Below are positions 1-5,536 of a stretch of 6,109 nt of DNA, piece by piece; position 1 is the first letter of the stretch, and each line of letters starts with the position of its first letter. The stretch is from an uncultured Candidatus Saccharibacteria bacterium (GTDB lineage: Bacteria > Patescibacteriota > Saccharimonadia > Saccharimonadales > Saccharimonadaceae), in contig CALGUM010000049.1 in NCBI GenBank assembly GCA_937902295.1, forward strand, positions 1 to 6,109. Reading direction: 5' to 3'. The notes under the pieces are model-generated. The model ran no database searches and was not told where the DNA came from. It saw only the letters and a list, made by a program, of their open reading frames with translations. A program made the translations under genes and the position numbers.

Positions 1-974
1 CGGCGGTCGTTGCGCGCTGGACAGGCATACCCGTTGACCGCTTACGTGAAAGCGAAACACAAAAACTTGGTCATCTAGAAAATGATTTACATACGCGGGT
101 AATCGGGCAAGATCGAGCGGTGAGTGCGGTTGCAAATGCAATTCGCCGTTCGAGAGCGGGTATAGGCGACCAGCGAAGGCCGATTGGTTCGTTTTTGTTC
201 CTTGGGCCTACGGGCGTAGGTAAGACGGAGCTGGCAAAAAGTCTGGCGGCGAGTTTATTCGACGACGAGCGCGCGATTACTCGTATCGATATGAGTGAAT
301 ATATGGAGAAACACGCAGTTTCACGACTGATCGGTTCGCCCCCAGGGTATGTTGGGTATGACCAGGGTGGCCAGCTCACAGAGGCGGTACGTCGCCGACC
401 GTATAGTATCGTGCTATTCGATGAAGTCGAAAAGGCGCACCAGGATGTGTTTAACGTACTTTTGCAGGTACTAGATGATGGCCGACTTACAGACGGCCAG
501 GGGCGGACAGTTAATTTCTCAAATACTGTTATCATCATGACGAGTAATATTGGATCGCAGTATATTCAGCAGTGGGATGGTAAGAATATTGTTGCGCTTG
601 AGTCGACGCTTCAACAAGAGCTTATGGCTCATTTTCGTCCCGAGTTCATTAACCGTATCGACGATGTTGTAGTATTTGATCGGATTAAGCGGGAGGATAT
701 GCAGCAGATTGTAGATGTGCAGCTTACACAAATGTTATCTGAGCTGCAAAAGACCAAGAGTATTACGCTGGAGTTTACGAAGCATGCAAAAGATGCACTT
801 GCCACAGAGGGATACGACGAGGCGTTTGGCGCTCGCCCGCTCAGGCGGGTCATTCAAAAACGTATTCTCGATGAGCTTGCACGGCAAATTATCGACGGCA
901 CTGTGCAAGAAGGATCCGCAGTGGCAATTGATTATAAGGATGATGCTTTTGTACTGAAGAATACTAGTGCGTAA
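1..974 (+). CDS. clpB: ATP-dependent chaperone ClpB, C-terminal part (partial at 5' end)
   Basis: Hexameric AAA+ disaggregase that extracts proteins from aggregates in the cytoplasm, normally with DnaK/DnaJ/GrpE. The reading frame is open from base 3 and gives 323 residues, against about 860 for full-length ClpB. The N-domain, first ATPase domain and most of the coiled-coil middle domain lie outside the window. Visible parts are the linker [10 protein letters not shown] before the second ATPase domain, Walker A GPTGVGKT (204-227), the pore-loop region GSPPGYVGY, Walker B IVLFDE (about 408-425), sensor 1 TSNIGS (540-557), the arginine-finger segment [10 protein letters not shown] (633-662) and sensor 2 GARPLRR (828-848). 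No [LIV]GF ClpP-docking tripeptide is seen between sensor 1 and the arginine finger, which favours ClpB over ClpC/ClpA. The GTG at 120 is internal and not a start. The gene converges on the next gene with a 42-bp gap and no clear hairpin terminator. Confidence 0.95.
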   Translation, partial: AVVARWTGIPVDRLRESETQKLGHLENDLHTRVIGQDRAVSAVANAIRRSRAGIGDQRRPIGSFLFLGPTGVGKTELAKSLAASLFDDERAITRIDMSEYMEKHAVSRLIGSPPGYVGYDQGGQLTEAVRRRPYSIVLFDEVEKAHQDVFNVLLQVLDDGRLTDGQGRTVNFSNTVIIMTSNIGSQYIQQWDGKNIVALESTLQQELMAHFRPEFINRIDDVVVFDRIKREDMQQIVDVQLTQMLSELQKTKSITLEFTKHAKDALATEGYDEAFGARPLRRVIQKRILDELARQIIDGTVQEGSAVAIDYKDDAFVLKNTSA

Positions 975-1016
975 GAGTGGGCGACCAACGAGCCATAACG
1001 AAGTATGCGATACGAC

Positions 1017-1298
1017 CTACTGAGTAATAAGTCGCTCGTATACGCCGTTATGCTCTACACCGACACCTTCTTGACGAAAGCTACTACGCAGCTCTTCGCC
1101 AAGTTCGTATACCTTGGTCCGCTCATTTGTCGCGATTTTAATCATGACCATGTCTTCCTCTGTGTTTCGGAACACACCGCGTGCTTTTGTGTAGGTGTAT
1201 GATTCGAAATACTTGGAGGTGATAGAAGTGATGGTGCGGAGTGCCTGCTCATTGAGGATGCGGGCTTCATTTGGTGACCCAACGTAGAGTGTGTACAT
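1017..1298 (-). CDS. hypothetical protein, 93 aa, probable ferredoxin-like alpha/beta fold
   Basis: I do not recognise this family. The order of hydrophobic and amphipathic segments suggests beta-alpha-beta-beta-alpha-beta: strand YTLYVGS (2-8), a helix around residues 10-30, strands around ESYTYTKARGVF and EEDMVMIKIAT, a helix ERTKVYELGEELRSSF, then strand GVGVEHNGVYERLI. This is the layout of small ferredoxin-like proteins such as CutA or DUF3574 types, but no diagnostic motif supports either name. There is no signal peptide or membrane segment, so it is probably cytoplasmic. The ATG lies 7 nt behind an extended -10 (TGCTACAAT) and has no Shine-Dalgarno sequence. That supports both the start and the reality of the gene, and implies a leaderless mRNA. 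It stops at TAG, converges on clpB, and is divergent from the baeRF gene, sharing a 123-bp intergenic region with it. Confidence 0.75.
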   Translation of the reverse strand: MYTLYVGSPNEARILNEQALRTITSITSKYFESYTYTKARGVFRNTEEDMVMIKIATNERTKVYELGEELRSSFRQEGVGVEHNGVYERLITQ

Positions 1299-1305
1299 GA
1301 TATAT

Positions 1306-1314
1306 ATTGTAGCA
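1306..1314 (-). promoter_or_regulatory. extended -10 promoter for the 93-aa gene (leaderless)
   Basis: The minus strand reads TGCTACAAT, then ATATATC and the ATG at 1298. A start site the usual 6-7 nt beyond the hexamer would fall at or next to the A of ATG, so the mRNA would have no leader. I see no convincing -35 box, as is common for extended -10 promoters. Confidence 0.65.
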
Positions 1315-1344
1315 TCAAGCGTTCAGCTGCTTTTCAGAATCACA

Positions 1345-1353
1345 TGTCATACT
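1345..1353 (+). promoter_or_regulatory. possible extended -10 promoter for the baeRF gene
   Basis: TGTCATACT matches TGnTATAAT at the TG and at four of the six hexamer positions. Initiation near 1360 would give a leader of about 62 nt containing the strong RBS. No good -35 box is present, and the match is weaker than at the other promoters in this window. Confidence 0.35.
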
Positions 1354-1409
1354 TGTAAGAGTCGCCACAACAATTTCGTTGTCAAAAGTAGCGATAGAGG
1401 AATACATAG

Positions 1410-1416
1410 AGGAGGT
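1410..1416 (+). promoter_or_regulatory. strong Shine-Dalgarno site of the baeRF gene
   Basis: AGGAGGT is a near-perfect anti-16S complement, placed 5 nt before the ATG at 1422. A TTG in the same frame at 1419 is only 2 nt away, which is too close, so the site decides for ATG 1422 as the start. Confidence 0.85.
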
Positions 1417-1421
1417 CATTG

Positions 1422-2573
1422 ATGCACAAGATAACACCTGGTGTGATCGAGAAATTATCAGAGCCCCAGAGCTCTCCAGTACTAAGCATATATATTCCAA
1501 CACACCGCCACCCCACCCCACCCCACATGCAAGAAGATCAAATTCGTTTAAAAAACGCACTGCGCGAGGCACGCTCGTTGCTTGAAACGCAAGGAGTTGA
1601 TAGCCGTGGTATCCACGCGAATCTGCAGATAGCCGAAGAGCTGATAGAGGATATGACATTTTGGCAGAATACGATTGAAGGCTTGGCGATATTTATCAAT
1701 GAACAAGAAACGCAGTTGTATCACTCACCCATCGAATTCGAGGAAAGTGTCAGCTGTGATACTGGCTTTGATGTTGCGCCCCTACATATGATCCATTCAC
1801 AAGATGTGAAGTTTTATGTATTGGCGCTTTCTATGCATGGCAGTAAAGTCTACCAAGGTGATGCATATGGCCTGCGTGCGCTTACTATCGATTTACCTAA
1901 GAGTCCTGAGGATGCGCTCAGTATCGACGAAATGTTTGCAAATAGTCAAACTATGCGCAGTCATGGTGGAGGCACTGCACCCCACGGAGAAGGCGATTCG
2001 AGTGAGGCTGGCTCTCATGAGCGATTACAGTATTTCAGGATTATCGAAAAGCGACTTATGGAGCATGACGAGTTTGATCAAAATGCACCATTACTGCTCG
2101 TTGCGACTGAGAGCGAAGCAGGTAATTTTAAGTCCGTCACCAATTTGCCACATCTGCTGACAGACTTTGTTGCAGGTAACTATATGGAATCCTCAATCCA
2201 AGACTTATTCGCCGTCACTTGGCCAGTTATTCGCAGCCAGGTTATTCAAAAAGACGAGACCAAGCTTGTCGAGCGTTTCGGGGAGTATAAGGGTCAATAT
2301 CGTGCCTCTTCAAACACGAACGAAATTGAGGAAGCTGCAGAGCAGGGTCGAGTCGACACATTATTAGTAAATTATATCGATGAGACAAATGATTCGGTGA
2401 GTGATGTACATACTGGTCCCGCTCCTATAATTCGTACGACTGCAGTAGAGACTGATACCGATCGTCTCAAGCATCTCATTGATTTAGTGTATAGCCAAGG
2501 GGGTAAGATTATTGGGCTTGATTTTGCCCGCATGCCAGAGGCAGCTATTGCTGCTGCGCTCTATCGATATTAA
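1422..2573 (+). CDS. baeRF family (family 3-like) eRF1/Pelota-related protein
   Basis: A 383-residue protein resembling the bacterial archaeo-eukaryotic release factor families (baeRF), relatives of eRF1 and Pelota. A role in ribosome rescue or stress translation has been proposed from comparative genomics; the biochemical role is uncertain. Family-like features are the N-terminal VLSIYIPTHR (20-29) followed by QIRLKNALREA (40-50), the FWQ...EGLAIF segment, KFYVLALS...VYQGD, a His/Gly-rich loop HGGG...HGEG (181-191), GRVDTLLV (309-316), QGGKI (359-363) and the C-terminal AALYRY. I see no canonical GGQ tripeptide, so peptidyl-tRNA hydrolysis by the eRF1 mechanism cannot be assumed. No signal peptide or membrane segment is visible; the protein is probably cytoplasmic. 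It is alone on its strand, with its own RBS, and converges on the DUF368 gene across a tandem-repeat array. The ATG at 1422 was chosen over the TTG at 1419 by RBS spacing. Confidence 0.85.
   Translation: MHKITPGVIEKLSEPQSSPVLSIYIPTHRHPTPPHMQEDQIRLKNALREARSLLETQGVDSRGIHANLQIAEELIEDMTFWQNTIEGLAIFINEQETQLYHSPIEFEESVSCDTGFDVAPLHMIHSQDVKFYVLALSMHGSKVYQGDAYGLRALTIDLPKSPEDALSIDEMFANSQTMRSHGGGTAPHGEGDSSEAGSHERLQYFRIIEKRLMEHDEFDQNAPLLLVATESEAGNFKSVTNLPHLLTDFVAGNYMESSIQDLFAVTWPVIRSQVIQKDETKLVERFGEYKGQYRASSNTNEIEEAAEQGRVDTLLVNYIDETNDSVSDVHTGPAPIIRTTAVETDTDRLKHLIDLVYSQGGKIIGLDFARMPEAAIAAALYRY
1510..1525 (+). repeat. ACCCC pentanucleotide run inside the baeRF gene
   Basis: Three perfect tandem copies of ACCCC plus one base lie in codons 30-35 and encode the Pro/His-rich stretch just after the conserved IPTHR motif. 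The unit is not a multiple of three, so gain or loss of a copy would shift the frame close to the start of the gene. Three copies is short for a real mutational hotspot. Confidence 0.8.
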
Positions 2574-2581
2574 AATTCGTA

Positions 2582-2623
2582 GCGGTCGGCGGTCGGCGGT
2601 CGGCGGTCGGCGGTCGGCGGTCG
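2582..2623 (+). repeat. six perfect tandem copies of the heptamer GCGGTCG
   Basis: Forty-two bases of exact 7-bp repeats fill most of the 73-bp gap between the convergent baeRF and DUF368 genes. The plus strand carries 11 GG doublets separated by one or two bases, so two-layer G-quadruplexes are possible; the minus strand is the C-rich complement. The unit is not self-complementary, so this is not a hairpin terminator. It resembles in style the short tandem heptamer repeats known between cyanobacterial genes, without implying relationship. Confidence 0.97.
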
Positions 2624-2646
2624 CAGTATAAAAGCACGACAATAGG

Positions 2647-3612
2647 TTATGACTTGTGAGAGGTAGCTGGCGCAATTTCGTCTTGGAATTCCGCGGTGTT
2701 GATGTCGTCATGTTCCTTGGCGACACCTATCTTCTCAAGAATCATCACGGCTACAAATCCTAGGATCATCAGGAGTATGACCCAGAGCAATGACAGATCT
2801 AACGTAGGGAGTATATTAGCAGCATGACCATCAGCATCTGTTGTTTGCCACGGCCAGATACGTCGAAGCGATCCCGCCATGACACCGATTAGTAGCGCCA
2901 TCACAGCGAGGTGATAGTGCTGTAGTAGCCAAGTAAGAAGACGCACGAACAGTGCAATGCCACACAACGCACCCAGGAAGAACAATCCAAGCGTGAGGAA
3001 ATTTCGATCTGCTACTGCGTTAATAATAATTTCATATTGGCCTAGCAGTACCATAATGAGTGAACCTGAAATCCCAGGTAAAATCATTGCGGTGATCGCA
3101 ATAGCGCCCGTGCCTATTATCGCAAAGGGAGCATCGCTACCTGTCGCGGCCGGTAGACCTATCAGCAAAAAGGTTACCCCGAACCCAAGGGCGAGCAGCA
3201 GTGCTCGTTTTACAGTCCAAGTGGTAATACGTCGAGATATGATGTACGAGGAACCAACAACTAGTCCAAAGAAAAATGCCCATACTAGCATTGGCTGTGA
3301 TTCAAGTAAGAATGTAATGACATGCACCAAGCCAAAAATGGCAAGTAACACACCGATACCGAGAGGAAGGATGAATGAAAGTGGTATTAGTCTGAACGCT
3401 TCAGAAAACTTACCTGCGAGCAAGAGTCTCGGCACACGTCCTGTGAGCAGTTTAATGGTGTAGAGAAGTTCATCGTAAATACCGAATAAAAAAGCCACGG
3501 TGCCGCTTGATACGCCGGGTATCAAATCTACCGCTCCCATCGTCAAGCCTGTAAAAAAGAGGCGTATAGATTGCTTGGAGCTTTTGTCGCTGGGGGGAGG
3601 TGTCGTAGTCAT
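2647..3612 (-). CDS. DUF368 family membrane protein (PopT-type polyprenyl-phosphate transporter)
   Basis: A 321-residue polytopic membrane protein of the DUF368 family. Characterised members (PopT) return undecaprenyl phosphate across the cytoplasmic membrane for reuse in cell-wall synthesis; that role here is by family. Two related signature loops are visible: GAVDLIPGVSSGT (26-38) near the N-terminus and MILPGISGS (176-184) in the middle. They fit the family's internally repeated architecture. Hydrophobic stretches lie at about 78-103, 108-125, 137-153, 163-190, 207-230, 235-249 and 274-293. The short N-tail (SDKSSK) and acidic C-tail (about 300-321) are polar. Length matches the family norm of about 280-320. 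The ATG at 3612 lies 10 nt behind TATACT without a Shine-Dalgarno sequence. It is codirectional with and 55 bp downstream of the YjjX-like gene but appears to have its own promoter, so partial cotranscription is possible. Confidence 0.93.
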   Translation of the reverse strand: MTTTPPPSDKSSKQSIRLFFTGLTMGAVDLIPGVSSGTVAFLFGIYDELLYTIKLLTGRVPRLLLAGKFSEAFRLIPLSFILPLGIGVLLAIFGLVHVITFLLESQPMLVWAFFFGLVVGSSYIISRRITTWTVKRALLLALGFGVTFLLIGLPAATGSDAPFAIIGTGAIAITAMILPGISGSLIMVLLGQYEIIINAVADRNFLTLGLFFLGALCGIALFVRLLTWLLQHYHLAVMALLIGVMAGSLRRIWPWQTTDADGHAANILPTLDLSLLWVILLMILGFVAVMILEKIGVAKEHDDINTAEFQDEIAPATSHKS

Positions 3613-3622
3613 AGTACTCTAT

Positions 3623-3628
3623 AGTATA
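3623..3628 (-). promoter_or_regulatory. -10 element for the DUF368 gene (near-leaderless)
   Basis: The minus strand has TATACT, then 10 nt to the ATG at 3612, giving a predicted leader of roughly 3-4 nt. There is no TG extension and no clear -35. The 9-bp sequence containing this hexamer (3621-3629) is repeated exactly at 3658-3666, giving a second TATACT (3665-3660) that could be an upstream tandem promoter with a leader of about 40 nt. Confidence 0.5.
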
Positions 3629-3667
3629 CGTCTTTTAGGCTACTGCGTGCTAGCGAAATAGTATACA

Positions 3668-4231
3668 TTAACCGGCGTAGAGGTCTGTGGTTACAAATCG
3701 TGCGAGTGCAACAGTGGTTGCATCGATAAACTCTTGCTCGCGAGTGTAGAGTCCACTGCTAAGTATTCCGTTTGTACCCAAGGAGTGACGAATCGTGTTA
3801 TCGGTGTCGTCGAGCATGTCCTGGAGGAGCGGACCGAGCTCATTACCCTGTTCGATACCTTGCCGCAAAGTAGCCGGAAGCTCTAGTCCACTACTATGTC
3901 CAATTCCAGGTTCTGGATTGTCTGGCTGTACGATTGCAACCCACCCATGTAGGAACATTTTACCCGCAATTTTTACAGTGTTGCCTTCTAGTCCCACGCC
4001 GTAGTCGGCAGTGGCTAGTCGCGCCAACGCACCGTGTGCTCGATTGAGTGCACCTTGAATCGACTCCTCGTCGGTTGTCGGCTGTGCGGCAACGCCAGAT
4101 TCCACATCAAATCCATGGCTCTCAATTGTCATATCACCAAAAGCGCGTTCAAATGCAGTTGTTACGGCAAGGTTTTTGGCATTATTTTGTGAGCCGATAG
4201 CAATACACAGACGATTAGAATGATGAGTCAT
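3668..4231 (-). CDS. yjjX: inosine/xanthosine triphosphatase, YjjX / DUF84 (NTPase_I-T) family
   Basis: Predicted cytoplasmic phosphatase that removes non-canonical purine nucleotides, hydrolysing ITP and XTP to the diphosphates and so keeping deaminated bases out of nucleic acids. The 187-residue length is close to the 170-180 usual for the family. Family motifs run throughout: the nucleotide-binding GSQN (13-16) at the N-terminus, ESGVAAQPTTDEES (44-57) followed by GALNRA, DYGVGLEG (76-83) with the conserved acidic residue in GLEG, HGWVAI (95-100), GIGHSSGLELP (109-119), ELGPL (131-135), and GTNGILSSGLYTR (152-164) near the C-terminus. No key motif is missing. The ATG lies 6 nt behind the extended -10 TGTTATACT, implying a leaderless message and fixing the start. 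The gene is divergent from the lipid kinase and upstream of the DUF368 gene on the same strand. Confidence 0.93.
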   Translation of the reverse strand: MTHHSNRLCIAIGSQNNAKNLAVTTAFERAFGDMTIESHGFDVESGVAAQPTTDEESIQGALNRAHGALARLATADYGVGLEGNTVKIAGKMFLHGWVAIVQPDNPEPGIGHSSGLELPATLRQGIEQGNELGPLLQDMLDDTDNTIRHSLGTNGILSSGLYTREQEFIDATTVALARFVTTDLYAG

Positions 4232-4237
4232 GTGTGC

Positions 4238-4246
4238 AGTATAACA
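4238..4246 (-). promoter_or_regulatory. extended -10 promoter for the YjjX-like gene (leaderless)
   Basis: The minus strand reads TGTTATACT, then GCACAC and the ATG at 4231. A 6-nt gap places the transcription start at the start codon. No Shine-Dalgarno sequence could fit. This is the strongest extended -10 match in the window, together with the one at 5504-5512. Confidence 0.7.
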
Positions 4247-4286
4247 AATGTCTTGCTATGTATCACAGGACTCGTCGGTTACACTA

Positions 4287-4331
4287 TGTGCAATTGCCGA
4301 AAAGTAGGGTCAACACAATTCTCCTTGCACA
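4287..4331. repeat. 7-bp inverted repeat TGTGCAA / TTGCACA between divergent genes
   Basis: TGTGCAA (4287-4293) and its exact complement TTGCACA (4325-4331) flank 31 bases in the 121-bp region between the YjjX-like gene and the lipid kinase. The right arm ends 10 bp before the kinase -10. A shared operator is possible, but arms this short can arise by chance. Confidence 0.25.
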
Positions 4332-4340
4332 CTGCCGTAG

Positions 4341-4346
4341 TATACT
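4341..4346 (+). promoter_or_regulatory. -10 promoter element for the lipid kinase gene (leaderless)
   Basis: TATACT is followed by GATGAT and then the ATG at 4353, a 6-nt gap that puts the transcription start at the start codon. The preceding triplet is TAG, not TGn, and there is no good -35 at normal spacing. The positional match to the neighbouring promoters is the main support. Confidence 0.6.
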
Positions 4347-4352
4347 GATGAT

Positions 4353-5243
4353 ATGACCTACGATGTAATTACGGTAATCTACAATCCGAACAGTACCGGT
4401 GAGAGTGAGCGTTTGGCGCAGGAGTTTGCTGCGCAAGTCAAACAAAGCGTGCCACGGCAACGTGTCGACGTTATTGCGACCACGCACGCCGGACATGGCG
4501 AGGAGCTTACATATGAGATAGCGCGTTCATCTGGCCGCCCGCTCATTATCTCTTCGAGCGGTGATGGTGGGTATCATGATGTGATTAACGGTGCACTCAG
4601 GGCTCGCAGTGAAGGATATGACGTCGTCACCGGACTACTCCCTGCTGGCAATGCAAACGATCACCACACCAATCTGCAGCAGGCTCAGAACATAGTTGAG
4701 CAGATTGCAGCCGCTCCCCCTCACCGCCACATTGATGTACTCAAAATCACCGGTACATCAAGCGGTGCCGTGGTCGAACGGTACGCACATTCATATATTG
4801 GGTTTGGTCTGACGCCCTATGTTGGCAACGAGCTTAATCGAGCACAACTTAACCCAATTAAGGAAGTTGCAATTGTCGCGAAAGCGCTCTGGCAGCTACA
4901 GCCTGTCCGTCTTCATATTGGCACGCGCCCCCATATGTACGATAGCGTGATTATGAGTAATATTGCTACCATGTCGAAATACCTTAAAGTAGCGTCTACG
5001 GCAAGTGTGACTGACGGTAAATTTGAGGTGACAATATTTCGAAACCGCGGCAAGGTGGGGTTGCTGTGGCGTTTACTGCGGATGGTGTTCGGAGCCAATC
5101 CGCATAGCCGCCAGGCGGACGAGTGTACCCTCACTACCGCTTCTGCCACACCGGTTCAGGCAGATGGCGAAATTATCATGCTGGATGCTGGAACGAAAGC
5201 CACCATTTCAGTCGAAGCGCGCATACTTCCGTGTGTTATATAG
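4353..5243 (+). CDS. diacylglycerol / sphingosine kinase-like lipid kinase (DAGK catalytic domain, YegS/LcbK type)
   Basis: A 296-residue predicted ATP-dependent lipid kinase, the usual length for bacterial DgkB/YegS proteins. The N-terminal VIYNPNSTG (8-16) matches the family's NP.SG opening. SGDGGYHDVINGAL (69-82) aligns with the nucleotide-binding GGDGTxxEVxNGL, with Ser for the first Gly (as in the SGDG of sphingosine kinases), Gly for Thr, and Asp for Glu. LPAGNANDHH (96-105) aligns with PLGTGNDFAR but keeps mainly P, G and ND. The C-terminal lobe has DGKFEVTIFR (221-230) and ADGE (270-273), the usual position of the catalytic Asp. The substrate is unknown: diacylglycerol, undecaprenol and other lipids are all conceivable. 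No membrane segment is seen, so it would act at the membrane surface. Leaderless ATG start. It converges on the next gene with a 4-bp gap. The domain is secure, the activity less so because of the altered motifs. Confidence 0.88.
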   Translation: MTYDVITVIYNPNSTGESERLAQEFAAQVKQSVPRQRVDVIATTHAGHGEELTYEIARSSGRPLIISSSGDGGYHDVINGALRARSEGYDVVTGLLPAGNANDHHTNLQQAQNIVEQIAAAPPHRHIDVLKITGTSSGAVVERYAHSYIGFGLTPYVGNELNRAQLNPIKEVAIVAKALWQLQPVRLHIGTRPHMYDSVIMSNIATMSKYLKVASTASVTDGKFEVTIFRNRGKVGLLWRLLRMVFGANPHSRQADECTLTTASATPVQADGEIIMLDAGTKATISVEARILPCVI

Positions 5244-5247
5244 TCCG

Positions 5248-5496
5248 TCAAGTCTCTACGACTGGTAGCTCCTCGACTGGTGTGCCGAGTGCGCGGGCAA
5301 ACCGATCGAGCTGTTGAAATTTACAGTATTTTATCGGGTTGTTGTTGGTGTCATATACGCGATAATAATGATCAAACTCTACCGTTTCGCCTTTAAAGTT
5401 TTTTGCCGCGGTCGGTTCGTCGATACGTCGAATGATCCAACCCTGTGGCTGTTCGTCGAGAATTCGCTTAATCTTTACGTAGTGGTTAAATGCCAT
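5248..5496 (-). CDS. hypothetical protein, 82 aa
   Basis: I do not recognise this small soluble protein. It begins MAFNHYVKIKRILDEQ and has a strand-rich centre (GWIIRRIDE, ETVEFDHYYRVYD). The end, QQLDRFARALGTPVEELPVV, resembles the last helices of XRE-type regulators, but no helix-turn-helix precedes it, so this is not evidence of DNA binding. There is one cysteine and no signal peptide or membrane segment. An in-frame ATG at 5517 would add 7 residues (MIAILGG), but the extended -10 TGCTATACT lies between the two ATGs, 7 nt before the ATG at 5496. The downstream start is therefore chosen. It ends in TGA 4 bp from the kinase stop, so any readthrough from either gene is antisense to the other. 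Divergent from adh. Confidence 0.7.
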   Translation of the reverse strand: MAFNHYVKIKRILDEQPQGWIIRRIDEPTAAKNFKGETVEFDHYYRVYDTNNNPIKYCKFQQLDRFARALGTPVEELPVVET

Positions 5497-5503
5497 ACCC
5501 CCT

Positions 5504-5512
5504 AGTATAGCA
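5504..5512 (-). promoter_or_regulatory. extended -10 promoter for the 82-aa gene (leaderless)
   Basis: The minus strand reads TGCTATACT, AGGGGGT, then the ATG at 5496. The 7-nt gap places initiation at the ATG. AGGGGGT looks purine-rich like a Shine-Dalgarno but abuts the ATG, too close to work, and would be mostly or wholly upstream of the transcript. Confidence 0.7.
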
Positions 5513-5536
5513 ATCATATTGCGAGCGAGAGCCTCG

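Noticed and set aside
71..538. Long minus-strand open frame (155 aa) opposite clpB
   Set aside because: Lies wholly over the conserved ClpB ATPase domain, has Ser/Arg-rich low-similarity composition, and has no promoter or RBS of the type seen at real genes here.
1816..2160. Plus-strand 114-aa frame inside baeRF
   Set aside because: Out-of-frame shadow of a conserved baeRF coding sequence.
2582..2623. CRISPR array
   Set aside because: Repeats are 7 bp and contiguous, without spacers, and there are no cas genes.
2625..2630. TATACT on the minus strand directly beside the heptamer array
   Set aside because: Would start an antisense RNA inside the repeat, but has no TG extension or correctly spaced -35 and no gene downstream. 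Kept only as a weak possibility.
2484..2726. Minus-strand 80-aa frame running through the heptamer array
   Set aside because: It exists because the repeat has no stop in that frame; it overlaps the ends of two real genes and encodes a repetitive TADRRP stretch.
2957..3463. Plus-strand open frame (168 aa) opposite the DUF368 gene
   Set aside because: Antisense shadow of hydrophobic codons of a clear DUF368 protein; no initiation signals.
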